Below, piece after piece: positions 33,189 to 41,987 of a DNA stretch of 64,000 nucleotides. This DNA is from Bradyrhizobium sp. RD5-C2 (GTDB lineage Bacteria > Pseudomonadota > Alphaproteobacteria > Rhizobiales > Xanthobacteraceae): the NCBI RefSeq assembly GCF_019972155.1, contig NZ_BOVL01000019.1:287818-351817 (forward strand), written 5' to 3'. The notes under the pieces were generated by a model. It saw nothing but the letters and a program-made list of their open reading frames with translations. It was not told the origin of the DNA and did not search any database. Position numbers and translations under genes: made by a program. How positions within the stretch are numbered: the first letter of the stretch is position 1; each line of letters starts with the position of its first letter.

Positions 33189-35695
33189 TCCGCGGCGTTG
33201 CGATGTGCGGTCTGGTCGATCGGGAAGTCGCAGGTCACGGTCGTGCCGCGGCCTACGGTCGAATCGACCCGCACCCGTCCGCCATGCAGTTCGACAAAGG
33301 AGCGGACCAACGACAGGCCGAGGCCGGCGCCGCGATGCCGTGAGCCGTGCGAATGGCTCTCGAACCAGTTGAACACCTTGTCGCGCATCTCGGCCGGAAT
33401 GCCGGGTCCTGCATCGGTCACCGAAAACACCACGCTGTGTTCGGTGCGGTGCGCGCTGATCGCGACGGTGGCGTCATGCGGCGAGAAGCCGACCGCATTG
33501 GCGAGCAGATTGTAGAGCACCTGCACCACGCGCCGCTCGTCGCCGACGAAGGCGCCGATGTTGGGCTCGATATCGACCTTGAGCGTGATGCGGTCGGTCG
33601 CGAGACGGTCCTGGATGCCTTCGGCGGCGGCCTCGATCGCCTGGCCGATATTGACCGGGCCGAGCTCGAGCTTCATCGCGCCGGCATCGATGGTGGCGAG
33701 ATCGAGAATGTTGTTGGTCAGCGCCAGCAGCGCGTTGGTCGATTTGGTGACGTAGTCGAGATATTCGGCCTGCTTCGGCGTCAGCGGCCCGGTCGAGGGA
33801 TCGCTGAGGAAATGCGCGAAGCCGATGATGGTGGTGAGCGGCGCGCGCAGCTCGTAGGAGACGTGGTGGACGAAATCCACCTTCATCTGGTCGGCGGCTT
33901 CCAGCGCCTCGTTGCGCTCGCGCAGCGCCCGCTCGACATTCTCGGTGTCGGTGATGTCCTGGAAGGCGAGCAGGGTCTTGCCGTCGGGCAGCGGGATCGT
34001 CATGCAATTCAGCACGCTGCCGTCCTTGCGCTCGAGCTTGAGCGCGACCTGGGCGCGGTTCTCGATCGCGGTGATCTGCTCGCGCAGCGTCCGCCAGGTC
34101 AGGGCGTCGTCGAACAGCGGCCGGCACAGCGCTTCCACCGCCTCGATATGCGGTTCGCCCTGCAGCGCGTCGGCCGGCAGCTTCCACATCTTCGCGAACG
34201 GCGGGTTGAACAGTTCGGCGCGGCCGTTGCTGCCGAACACCGCGACCGCTTCGCCGAGATTGTCGAGGGTCTCGCGCTGCACCCGCGTCAGGCGGTCGTA
34301 GCGCCGCGCGAGGTCGAGGCTCTCGGTGACGTTGTCGAACAGATAGGTGACGCCGCCCTCGAGGTTCGGCGTGGTGACGACGCTGATGGCGCGGCCGTCG
34401 GGCAGGAACCAGGTATAGGTCTCGGATTCGACCGCGCGATAGGCCTCGTGCAGCTTGGCCTTCCAGGCGCGGAAGTCAGGCTGCTCGGGCAGCTTGCGGT
34501 TGGCGCGCAGCCGGTCCAGCACGCTGGAATCGTCGGGATTGCTGTCGAGGAAGGCCTGGTCGAGGCCCCATAGCCGCCGATAGGACTCGTTGTAGAAGGT
34601 GAGCCGCCGGTCGGCATCAAACACCGCGACGCCCGAGGAGAGCTGATCGAGGGTGCGCCGGTGCGCGTCGACCATCCGCGCGATCGCGGCGCGCAGCGCC
34701 GCGGCCTCGCTGGCGTCGATCGCGATGCCGGCGCTGCCGCCGCTTAGCTTGAGCGCCTGCACGTCGTAGATCCGCCGCTCGCCGCTGACCACGATCGGCA
34801 GCCGCGCGGCATAATTGGCATTGTCGTTCAGCGCGCGGGTCAATTCGGTGCGCTGGTCGCTTTCGAGCAGTTCGAGGTTGCGCTGGAGCGCGTCCGACAC
34901 GCTCTTGCCCTCGGTGGCGCGGACATAGGCCGCGTTGGCGTAGCGCAGATTGCCCTCGAGGCTCTTGGCCCAGATCGGCCACGGCGCTGCGGCGGCGAAA
35001 TCGCGCAGCAGCTCGGTCTCCTCCTGCAGCGTCTTGTAGCGCAGGTTGGATTCGGCGAGTTCGCGGCGCAGGCCGCCGAGCTCGCGGATCCGCAGGATGG
35101 CCTGGCCGCCGATCGCGCGGCCCATCGCCTCGATGGCGCGGCCGGCCGAGGTCGAGAGGTTGAGCAGGAACGCCTCGCCCTTTTCGCGCAACGCGTCGAC
35201 CGCGTGGTCCATCTGCAGCGCCGGCTCGGGCGGCAGCCAGGTTCCGAAGGCGAGGATGCGTTGCGGCGCGCTTTCCTGCGACATCACCAGCGAGACGTCG
35301 CCCGAGATCTGCGGCCGGTTGTCGCCGGCGGCCCAGGAGATCAGCACCTGCGGTTCGACGAACAGCAGCGCCCGCAGCCGGTCCGATTGCGCTTGCAGGT
35401 CCGTGATCTCGGACTGCAGCTGTTCCTCGTTCCTTGTGGCGCGCTGGCGGGTGCGCATCAAGAGGATCGCGGCGACGGCCGAGAAGCCGACCAGCGCGAA
35501 CGACGTCGCGAGAACCGCGACCTCCTGATGATTGAAGCCGAAATGATCCGACAGCGCCTGGGTCACCAGGCTTTCGGCGGCAAACGAGGCGCGGGCGGGC
35601 AGCAATGCGGTGATGGCGAGCCCAAGCATGCCGTCGCGCGCCAGTGAGGTGCATGACAGCAGGGTTCGACGCATTGCCGCGACTACGCCCGACAT
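33185..35695 (-). CDS. divL: DivL-like multi-PAS histidine-kinase homologue with tyrosine at the phospho-acceptor site
   Basis: This 836-aa protein has a hydrophobic N-terminus with a membrane segment at about 57-83. Three PAS-like domains follow (about 229-333, 350-458, 476-583), then HisKA (600-665) and HATPase (708-828). The H-box reads VHHVSYELRAPL, so Tyr614 replaces the usual histidine, as in Caulobacter DivL. The ATPase motifs are intact (NLLANAVGF, DAGPGIP, GAGLGLSLV). DivL modulates CckA in the CtrA cell-cycle pathway. ATG 35695 follows GGGGCAAC; a TTG 21 nt upstream is weaker. It overlaps tsaE-amgK. Confidence 0.85.
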   Translation of the reverse strand: MSGVVAAMRRTLLSCTSLARDGMLGLAITALLPARASFAAESLVTQALSDHFGFNHQEVAVLATSFALVGFSAVAAILLMRTRQRATRNEEQLQSEITDLQAQSDRLRALLFVEPQVLISWAAGDNRPQISGDVSLVMSQESAPQRILAFGTWLPPEPALQMDHAVDALREKGEAFLLNLSTSAGRAIEAMGRAIGGQAILRIRELGGLRRELAESNLRYKTLQEETELLRDFAAAAPWPIWAKSLEGNLRYANAAYVRATEGKSVSDALQRNLELLESDQRTELTRALNDNANYAARLPIVVSGERRIYDVQALKLSGGSAGIAIDASEAAALRAAIARMVDAHRRTLDQLSSGVAVFDADRRLTFYNESYRRLWGLDQAFLDSNPDDSSVLDRLRANRKLPEQPDFRAWKAKLHEAYRAVESETYTWFLPDGRAISVVTTPNLEGGVTYLFDNVTESLDLARRYDRLTRVQRETLDNLGEAVAVFGSNGRAELFNPPFAKMWKLPADALQGEPHIEAVEALCRPLFDDALTWRTLREQITAIENRAQVALKLERKDGSVLNCMTIPLPDGKTLLAFQDITDTENVERALRERNEALEAADQMKVDFVHHVSYELRAPLTTIIGFAHFLSDPSTGPLTPKQAEYLDYVTKSTNALLALTNNILDLATIDAGAMKLELGPVNIGQAIEAAAEGIQDRLATDRITLKVDIEPNIGAFVGDERRVVQVLYNLLANAVGFSPHDATVAISAHRTEHSVVFSVTDAGPGIPAEMRDKVFNWFESHSHGSRHRGAGLGLSLVRSFVELHGGRVRVDSTVGRGTTVTCDFPIDQTAHRNAAE

Positions 35696-35724
35696 ATGTT
35701 GCCCCAGAACGCACAAACCTTAAG

Positions 35725-35794
35725 GCATGATCCGGAAACCAGGAGACCGGTATTCCCTCACGGAAAACGTACGACGTTTGTCCGGGGATCATGC
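35725..35794. repeat. palindromic intergenic repeat upstream of divL
   Basis: GCATGATCC (35725-35733) and GGATCATGC (35786-35794) are perfect inverted ends of a 70-bp element with CCGG-rich inner arms. I recall this form as a common Bradyrhizobium dispersed repeat. It lies in the 35696-36022 gap, which otherwise shows no gene; divL's promoter must lie here or beyond. Confidence 0.6.
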
Positions 35795-36022
35795 CCAAGC
35801 AGGACCCGACAGCCCGACGAAGACCCCCCGTCGCGCTCGAATCAATCCAGAATAGTCCCAACCGGACTCGGCGAGTAAGAGTCCAGACCGTGAACGCAGA
35901 ATCGGCTGTGAAAAAATGCGGCGCGCGATGTGGATTTTATGCAAATTGACTCCGTATTCACGCGGGGAGCGCGCCCGAAGCGTGATCTGCCGGAGACGGC
36001 CGCACACTTCTCCGATCGCGTC

Positions 36023-36481
36023 CTAGCGTCCGGTCGAGCCGAAGCCGCCGCTGCCGCGATCGGTCGACGACAGCACGTCGACCGGAACCAGCTCGGCCCG
36101 GGTCACCGGCGCGATCACCATCTGCGCGATGCGCTCGCCGCGCCGGATCGAGAACACCTCCTGGCCGTGATTGATCAGGAGCACATTGATCTCGCCGCGA
36201 TAGTCGGCGTCGATCGTGCCGGGCGAGTTCAGCACCGTGACCCCGTATTTGGCGGCAAGGCCGGAGCGCGGCCGCACCTGCGCCTCATAGCCCGGTGGCA
36301 GCGCGATCGTCAGCCCGGTCGGAACCATCTCGTAGCGGCCCGGCAGCAGCAGCAGCGGCGCCGACCGCGGCACCGCGGCCAAGAGATCTAGCCCGGCGGC
36401 ATCAGCGGTCTGATAGATCGGCAGCAGAAGATCTGCGCCATGCGGCAATTGGTGGACTTCGACCTTGATGGTGGCGCTCAC
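36023..36481 (-). CDS. dut: dUTP diphosphatase
   Basis: This 152-aa trimeric dUTPase hydrolyses dUTP to dUMP. The five motifs are in order: AGLDLLAA, PRSGLAAKYG, GTIDADYRGE, RRGERIAQMV and RGSGGFGSTG. It starts with GTG overlapping the coaBC stop (GTGA). coaBC-dut adjacency is common in proteobacteria. Confidence 0.97.
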   Translation of the reverse strand: MSATIKVEVHQLPHGADLLLPIYQTADAAGLDLLAAVPRSAPLLLLPGRYEMVPTGLTIALPPGYEAQVRPRSGLAAKYGVTVLNSPGTIDADYRGEINVLLINHGQEVFSIRRGERIAQMVIAPVTRAELVPVDVLSSTDRGSGGFGSTGR

Positions 36482-37902
36482 GATGCGGTTCCTACGGCTC
36501 TTGCGATGCGCGACACCAGCGCGCTCGCGACTTCTTCCTTGGTCATGACCGGCCAGGAGTCGACGGTGACGTCCTTGCCCTCGCGCGAGAGCAAATGGAC
36601 GGTGTTGCGGTCGCCGCCCATCACGCCGGTCGCCGGTGAAACGTCGTTGGCGACGATCCAGTCGCAGCCCTTGCGCGCGAACTTCGCCTTGGCGTTCTCG
36701 ATCAGGTGCTCGGTCTCGGCGGCAAAGCCGATCACCAGCGGCGGCCGCTTTTCCTTCAGCTTGGAGATCGTCGCGAGGATGTCGGGGTTCTCGACGAGCT
36801 GCAGCGGCGGCATCCCCGCCGCGGCCTTTTTCAGTTTCTGGCTGCCTTCGGTGGCGACCCGCCAGTCGGCGACCGCGGCCGCGAAGATCGCGACGTCGAC
36901 CGGCAGCGCCGCCTCGACCCGGTGCAGCATGTCGCGCGCGGATTCCACGCGCATGACGGAGATGCCGGCGGGATCGCCGAGCTCGACCGGGCCGGTCACC
37001 AGCACCACCTCGGCGCCGGCGGCGCGCGCCGCGGTGGCAATGGCAAAGCCCTGCTTGCCGGACGAGCGGTTGGCGATGTAGCGGACCGGATCGATCGCCT
37101 CATGGGTCGGGCCGGCGGTGATCAGCACGCGCTTGCCGGCCAGCGGGCGCGGCTGCGGCGGCCGCAGCATGCGGTCGGCGGCGGCGGCGATCTCGGTCGG
37201 CTCGGCCATCCGGCCGACGCCGGCTTCGCCGGCTTCCGCCATTTCCCCCGCATTGGGGCCAACGGTGTGGACGCCGTCGCGGCGCAGCTGCAGCACGTTG
37301 CGGCGGGTGGCCGGATTGTTCCACATCAAGGGGTTCATCGCCGGCGCCAGCAGGATCGGCCGGTTGGCCGCGAGCAGCGTGGCGGTGGCGAGATCGTCGG
37401 CGTGGCCCTGCGCCATCTTGGCCATCAGGTCGGCGGTCGCCGGCGCCACCACGATCAGGTTGCAGTCCCGCGCCAGGCGGATATGGCCGGCGTCGAACTC
37501 GCTCTCGGCGTCGAACAGGTCGGTGTAGACGCGCTCATGCGACAGCGCGCTGGCGGCCAGCGGGGTCACGAATTGCTGGGCCGCCTTGGTCAGAACGCAG
37601 CGGACCTGGATGTGCCGCTCCTTGAGCCGCCGGATCAAATCCAGCGCCTTGTAGGCCGCGATCCCGCCACCGATGATCAGGGTCACGCGGGGCTCGCCGG
37701 CCGCGCTGGCGACCCGTGGCGCAGGGGCCGCAACCGTCAGCGAACCTGCGCCCGGCGCCTCCGTGGGCTCCGTACCGCCCTCTGCGAGGTCCCGGAGGAT
37801 CACCCGAATCTCCTCCTCGACGGAGCGGCCGTTTTTGGCGGAGCGAAGCCGCAGATAGGCCTTCAAGGCGTCGTCGAGTTTGCGGATGGTCAGGCTGGCC
37901 AT
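36478..37902 (-). CDS. coaBC: CoaBC (phosphopantothenoylcysteine synthetase/decarboxylase) with N-terminal FitA-like ribbon-helix-helix domain
   Basis: This 474-aa protein opens with MASLTIRKLDD, GRSVEEEIRVIL and LAEG (residues 1-42), a FitA/VapB-like ribbon-helix-helix DNA-binding domain. A Pro/Ala linker of about 28 residues follows. Then comes CoaC, an FMN decarboxylase (IIGGGIAAYKALDLIRRL, PAMNPLMWNNPA), and from about 255 CoaB, the CTP-dependent ligase (ITAGPTHEAIDPVRYIANRS). The pair makes 4'-phosphopantetheine for CoA. Start ATG follows GAGGGC. A FitA-type palindrome lies 29 bp upstream. No PIN toxin gene is adjacent. Confidence 0.93.
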   Translation of the reverse strand: MASLTIRKLDDALKAYLRLRSAKNGRSVEEEIRVILRDLAEGGTEPTEAPGAGSLTVAAPAPRVASAAGEPRVTLIIGGGIAAYKALDLIRRLKERHIQVRCVLTKAAQQFVTPLAASALSHERVYTDLFDAESEFDAGHIRLARDCNLIVVAPATADLMAKMAQGHADDLATATLLAANRPILLAPAMNPLMWNNPATRRNVLQLRRDGVHTVGPNAGEMAEAGEAGVGRMAEPTEIAAAADRMLRPPQPRPLAGKRVLITAGPTHEAIDPVRYIANRSSGKQGFAIATAARAAGAEVVLVTGPVELGDPAGISVMRVESARDMLHRVEAALPVDVAIFAAAVADWRVATEGSQKLKKAAAGMPPLQLVENPDILATISKLKEKRPPLVIGFAAETEHLIENAKAKFARKGCDWIVANDVSPATGVMGGDRNTVHLLSREGKDVTVDSWPVMTKEEVASALVSRIARAVGTAS

Positions 37903-37930
37903 GGCATGCCCTCAGCATCATGCTCAAATA

Positions 37931-37947
37931 TGATAGCGATGCTATCA
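37931..37947. promoter_or_regulatory. candidate RHH operator upstream of coaBC
   Basis: TGATAGC-GAT-GCTATCA is a perfect 7-bp-arm palindrome in the 64-bp gap between ubiB and coaBC. It contains TGCTATCA, the half-site I recall for Neisseria FitA. Since coaBC itself carries a FitA-like domain, autoregulation is likely. Orientation and spacing of half-sites differ from FitA's (12-nt spacer there). Confidence 0.6.
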
Positions 37948-37966
37948 CATGGTGCATGCATTGCAA

Positions 37967-39541
37967 TCAGTGCGCGCGGATCGCGAAAAAGATTGCGATC
38001 AGGGCGGCGGCAATGACCCAGAGGCCGACGGTCTGCACCCGCGCCTTGCGGGCCTCGGCGCGGGCCATTTCGTCGATCGAGTCCGACGACAGCATGTGGC
38101 CCTCCCGCGTCATGGTCTCGAGCTGCTCGAGCACCGTCATGGCGCGGCTGGCGATCGACGGCAAATTGGCGATGACGCGGCTGAGCTCGCCCACACCTGA
38201 GATCGCGCCCTGGATGCGTCCGGCCGGGCCGAGATTGTGCGTGATCCATTCGCGCACCACGGGGTCGGCGATCCTCCAGATGTCGAGCTTGGGATCGAAG
38301 CCGCGCGCCACGCCCTCGACCACCACCATGGTCTTCTGCAGCAGGATCAGTTCGGGCCGCGTCTGCATGTCGAACAGGCCGGTGACCTCGAGCAGAAGCG
38401 TCAACAGCTTCGCCATCGAGATTTCCTCGGCGGTGCGGTTGTGGATCGGCTCGCCGATGGCGCGGATCGCCTGCGCGAAATTCTCCACCGAATGGTGGCC
38501 CGGCACATAGCCGGCCTCGAAATGCACCTCGGCGACGCGGCGATAGTCGCGGGTGATGAAGCCGAGCAGGATCTCGGCGAGGAAGCGCCGCTCCTTAAGC
38601 CCGAGCCGCCCCATGATGCCGAAATCCACGGCAACGAGCCGGCCGGCCTCGTCGAGGAACAGATTTCCCGGATGCATGTCGGCATGGAAGAAGCCGTCGC
38701 GCAGCGCGTGGCGCAGGAAGCTCTGGATCACCTTGCGGCCGAGGTCCGGCAGGTCGACCTGGGCTTCCGCAAGGCGAGCGTGATCGTTCAGCGCGATGCC
38801 GTCGATCCATTCCATCGTCAGCACGCTGTGCGCGGTGCGATCCCAATCCACCGCGGGCACCCGGAAATCCGGATCGTCGCGGATGTTCTCGGCCATCTCG
38901 GACAGCGCGGCCGCCTCGAGCCGCAGGTCCATCTCCATCGCGACCGAGCGCGACATCGTGTTGATGACCTCGATCAGCCGCAGCCGCCTCGCCTCGGCGG
39001 AATGTGCTTCCGCCTTGTGCGCGACAAAGAAGAAGTCGCTGAGGTCACGGCGGAAGCGCGCGGCGACATTGGGGCGGAGCACCTTGACCGCAACCTGATG
39101 CCGCACGCCGTCGCGCTCGACCTCGGCGCGGTGCACCTGTGCGATCGAGGCCGCGGCAACCGCCGGACCCAGATGCACGAAGGCTTGCGACAGCGGCCGT
39201 TCCAGCGATTGCGTGAGGACGGCTTCGGCCTCTTCCTGCGCGAAGGGCGGCAGCCGGTCTTGCAGGGCTTCGAGATCGCGCGCCATCGCGACGCCGACCA
39301 CGTCGGGCCGGGTGGCGAGGAATTGCCCGAGCTTGAGATAGGCGGGCCCGAGCCGGGTCAGCGCGCGCGACAGCCGTGGACCGGACTTGGCGGAGCGGCG
39401 CTCGATCAGCCGCGCCAGCTTCAGCGCGAGCTGCCCGGGCGGCGGCACCAGCGCGGGATCGACGACGCCGAACACGCCCTCGCGCGCAAACACGAAACCG
39501 GCGCGGGCAAGGCGCGCAATGTGGGTCAGTGCAGAGATCAC
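37967..39541 (-). CDS. ubiB: UbiB, ABC1/ADCK-family atypical kinase for ubiquinone synthesis
   Basis: This 524-aa membrane-associated atypical kinase is required for ubiquinone production. The KxGQ motif reads GPAYLKLGQFLATRPDVV (about 64-81), the Ala-rich loop is AAASIAQVHRAE, and the catalytic HADMHPGN and VDFGIMG blocks are present. A C-terminal membrane helix reads VGLWVIAAALIAIFFAI. The GTG start overlaps the ubiE stop (GTGA). An ATG 51 nt upstream would lie deep inside ubiE and is not preferred. Confidence 0.94.
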   Translation of the reverse strand: MISALTHIARLARAGFVFAREGVFGVVDPALVPPPGQLALKLARLIERRSAKSGPRLSRALTRLGPAYLKLGQFLATRPDVVGVAMARDLEALQDRLPPFAQEEAEAVLTQSLERPLSQAFVHLGPAVAAASIAQVHRAEVERDGVRHQVAVKVLRPNVAARFRRDLSDFFFVAHKAEAHSAEARRLRLIEVINTMSRSVAMEMDLRLEAAALSEMAENIRDDPDFRVPAVDWDRTAHSVLTMEWIDGIALNDHARLAEAQVDLPDLGRKVIQSFLRHALRDGFFHADMHPGNLFLDEAGRLVAVDFGIMGRLGLKERRFLAEILLGFITRDYRRVAEVHFEAGYVPGHHSVENFAQAIRAIGEPIHNRTAEEISMAKLLTLLLEVTGLFDMQTRPELILLQKTMVVVEGVARGFDPKLDIWRIADPVVREWITHNLGPAGRIQGAISGVGELSRVIANLPSIASRAMTVLEQLETMTREGHMLSSDSIDEMARAEARKARVQTVGLWVIAAALIAIFFAIRAH

Positions 39542-40299
39542 AAACGCCAGCCCGAATGCAGCGCCACGATGCCGCCGGAGAGGCTCTGCCACTTCACGCG
39601 CGAAAAGCCGGCGGCGCCGATCATGTCGGCGAACGCGCTGGGCCGCGGGAATTTGCGGATCGACTCGACGAGATATTGATAGGACTCGGCGTCACCGGTG
39701 ACGGCGCGGCCGAGCGGCGGGATCACCTTGAAGGAGAACAGGTCGTAGATCCGGTCGAGGCCGGGCACGTCGACGGTGGAGAATTCTAGGCACAGGAAGC
39801 GGCTGCCGGGCTTGAGCACCCGGTAGGCTTCGCGCAGCGCGAGCTCGATCTGCGGCACGTTGCGGATGCCGAACGCGATGGTGTAGGCGTCGAACGAACG
39901 GTCGGCGAAACCCAACGCCTCGGCATTGCCCTCGACGAACGACACGCGGTCATCGAGGTGCTGCTTGGCTGCGCGTTCGCGGCCGACGGCGAGCATGTCG
40001 GTATTGATGTCGCAGACCGTGGCATGGAAGCCGGTGCCCGCGGTCTTGGCGGCCCGGAACGCGATATCGCCGGTGCCGCCGGCGACATCGAGCAGCGCGA
40101 ACGGCCGGTCACCCTTCGGCGGGTCGAGTGTCGTGATCATGATGTCCTTCCAGGCCCGGTGCAGGCCTACCGACATCAGATCGTTCATCAGGTCGTAGCG
40201 CGACGCCACGCTGTGAAACACCTCGTTCACCAGCGTCTGCTTCTCGCCCAGGGGCACGTCCCTGAAGCCGAAATGGGTGGTTTGATCCGGCCGATCCAT
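39538..40299 (-). CDS. ubiE: UbiE, demethylmenaquinone/2-methoxy-6-polyprenyl-1,4-benzoquinol methyltransferase
   Basis: This 253-aa SAM-dependent C-methyltransferase acts in ubiquinone synthesis. SAM motif I is LLDVAGGTGDIAFR; the UbiE signatures YDLMNDLMSVGLHRAWK, FGIRNVP and the C-terminal SFAD-like region SAFADMIGAAGF are present. ATG 40299 is chosen over a GTG one codon earlier. It is coupled to ubiB by overlap. Confidence 0.96.
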   Translation of the reverse strand: MDRPDQTTHFGFRDVPLGEKQTLVNEVFHSVASRYDLMNDLMSVGLHRAWKDIMITTLDPPKGDRPFALLDVAGGTGDIAFRAAKTAGTGFHATVCDINTDMLAVGRERAAKQHLDDRVSFVEGNAEALGFADRSFDAYTIAFGIRNVPQIELALREAYRVLKPGSRFLCLEFSTVDVPGLDRIYDLFSFKVIPPLGRAVTGDAESYQYLVESIRKFPRPSAFADMIGAAGFSRVKWQSLSGGIVALHSGWRL

Positions 40300-40325
40300 C
40301 ACTCAGAACTCTTACCTTTTTGGTC

Positions 40326-40369
40326 GCGTTTTCTTCACGCGAACCGGTGCCCGCTTCGCTCGAAAACGC
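40326..40369. repeat. palindromic intergenic repeat between ubiE and mutM
   Basis: GCGTTTTC (40326-40333) and GAAAACGC (40362-40369) flank ACGCGAACCGGTGCCCGCTT. The core ACGCGAACCGGTGCCC recurs near 3527. It lies between divergent genes, where promoters are expected. Confidence 0.6.
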
Positions 40370-40438
40370 TCCAGCCGGACCATAGCGCGGCGGCCGCAAT
40401 GGCGCTATCACGTCACTTCCAAAAGGTGAATGCCTACC

Positions 40439-41320
40439 ATGCCGGAATTACCCGAAGTCGAGACCGTCCGCCGCGGCCTGCAACCGGCCATGGAAGGGTC
40501 CAAAATCCTCAAGGCCGAGGCCCGCCGCAAGGATTTGCGGTTTCCGTTTCAAAAAGACTTTATCGCCCGGCTCGAGGGCCAGACCATCACCGGGCTCGGC
40601 CGCCGTGCCAAATATCTGATGGCGGACCTGAACTCCGGCGACGTGCTGCTGATGCATCTGGGCATGTCGGGCTCGTTCCGCGTGTTGAAACAGGACGGCG
40701 CGGCGGCGCCGGGGAAGTTTCATTATCCGCGCAGCGAGGATCGCGCGCACGATCATGTCGTGTTCCACATGTCGTCGGGCGCGGCGGTCGTGTTCAACGA
40801 TCCGCGGCGCTTCGGCTATATGAAGATCATCGCCCGCAACGCGATCGAAGATGAACCGCTGTTGAAGGGGCTCGGGCCGGAGCCGCTCGGCAACGAATTC
40901 GACGCGGCGATGCTGGCGCGCTCCTGCCACAACAAGAAGACCAGCCTGAAGGCCGCGCTGCTCGATCAGCGCGTGGTGGCGGGACTTGGCAACATCTATG
41001 TCTGCGAGGCGCTGTTTCGTTCGCATCTGTCGCCGCGGCGATTGGCCGCGACGCTTGCAACCAAGAAGGCCGAGCCCACCGACCATTCCAAACGTCTGGT
41101 CGATGCGATCCATTCGGTGCTCAACCAGGCGATCAAGGCCGGCGGCTCCTCGATCAGCGACCATCGGCTGACCAACGGCGATCTCGGCTATTTCCAGCAT
41201 TCGTTCCAGGTCTACGACCGCGAAGGCGAGACCTGTCGCACGTCAGGCTGCGGTGGCATCGTCAGACGCTTCACCCAGAACGGCCGCTCCACGTTCTGGT
41301 GCCCGAAGTGCCAGAAATAA
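40439..41320 (+). CDS. mutM: formamidopyrimidine-DNA glycosylase
   Basis: This 293-aa glycosylase/AP lyase removes 8-oxoguanine and Fapy lesions. The catalytic N-terminal Pro2-Glu3 (MPELPEVETVRRG) requires the start at 40439 rather than one three codons upstream. The helix-two-turn-helix AGLGNIYVCEALFRSHL and the C-terminal zinc finger CRTSGCGG...FWCPKCQK are complete. Confidence 0.97.
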   Translation: MPELPEVETVRRGLQPAMEGSKILKAEARRKDLRFPFQKDFIARLEGQTITGLGRRAKYLMADLNSGDVLLMHLGMSGSFRVLKQDGAAAPGKFHYPRSEDRAHDHVVFHMSSGAAVVFNDPRRFGYMKIIARNAIEDEPLLKGLGPEPLGNEFDAAMLARSCHNKKTSLKAALLDQRVVAGLGNIYVCEALFRSHLSPRRLAATLATKKAEPTDHSKRLVDAIHSVLNQAIKAGGSSISDHRLTNGDLGYFQHSFQVYDREGETCRTSGCGGIVRRFTQNGRSTFWCPKCQK

Positions 41321-41321
41321 C

Positions 41322-41885
41322 ATGTTCGAGACGCCACGCATCGAGACGCGGCGCCTGATCCTGCGGCCGCTTGCGCTGTCGGATGCCGCGGCGATTCAAC
41401 GTCATTTCAACAATTGGAACGTGATCAAGACTCTCGCCACGGTGGTGCCGTGGCCCTATCCAGACGACGGCGCTGAAAGCTTCATCAAGCGCGAGCTGGA
41501 CAAGATCGCGGCCGGGCGAGGAGAGCTATCAATGGGTGCTGGTGCTGCGCGCCGGTGACGGCGAGGCGATCGGCAACATCAATTTCCGGCCGCGCGCCGA
41601 CGGCCGCAAGGGCAATCGTGGGTTCTGGCTTGCCGAGCCATACTGGAATCAGGGTCTCATGACCGAGGCGATCGCTGCGGTGAATGATTTCGCCTTCCTG
41701 ACGCTCGGCCTCGATCACTTCCACGTCTGCAACGCGCCGTCCAACGTCGCCTCGCGCCGGGTCAAGCAGAAGACCGGAGCCGAATCGTCGGCTTCGTCGA
41801 GCTTCCGCACCACAATGGCGAGTCTCGAGCGGAGAAGTGGAAGGTTACGCGCGAAACCTGGCTGCGCGATCGCCCGGCGACGTGA
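41322..41885 (+). pseudogene. GNAT N-acetyltransferase with two compensating frameshifts
   Basis: The gene starts MFETPRIETRRLILRPL 1 bp after mutM, typical of RimJ/RimL-like GNATs. One extra G in the GGG at 41514-41516 shifts the frame; removing it restores AAGEESYQWVLVLRAGD. The middle part, with FWLAEPYWNQGLMTEAI and FHVCNAPSNVASRRV, reads in the +1 frame. A base missing near 41782 restores the original frame, which reads IVGFVELPHHNG and stops at 41883-41885. Two sequencing errors or a recently decayed gene are both possible. Confidence 0.75.
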
Positions 41886-41987
41886 CGCCGTTTGCGAATG
41901 CCGCCGTAGGGAAATTCGCGGCGGCTTGACCGCGGATGCGAGGCCGCAGAACATGGGTCCCATCGCTCCATCAACAACGAGAACACA

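Noticed and set aside
34617..35861. 414-aa minus-strand frame overlapping divL
   Set aside because: It is a shifted frame of the divL N-terminal half; the divL frame has the PAS and kinase motifs.
36478..37947. A toxin-antitoxin pair around the FitA-like domain
   Set aside because: No PIN-domain or other small toxin ORF is adjacent on either side; the domain is part of CoaBC.
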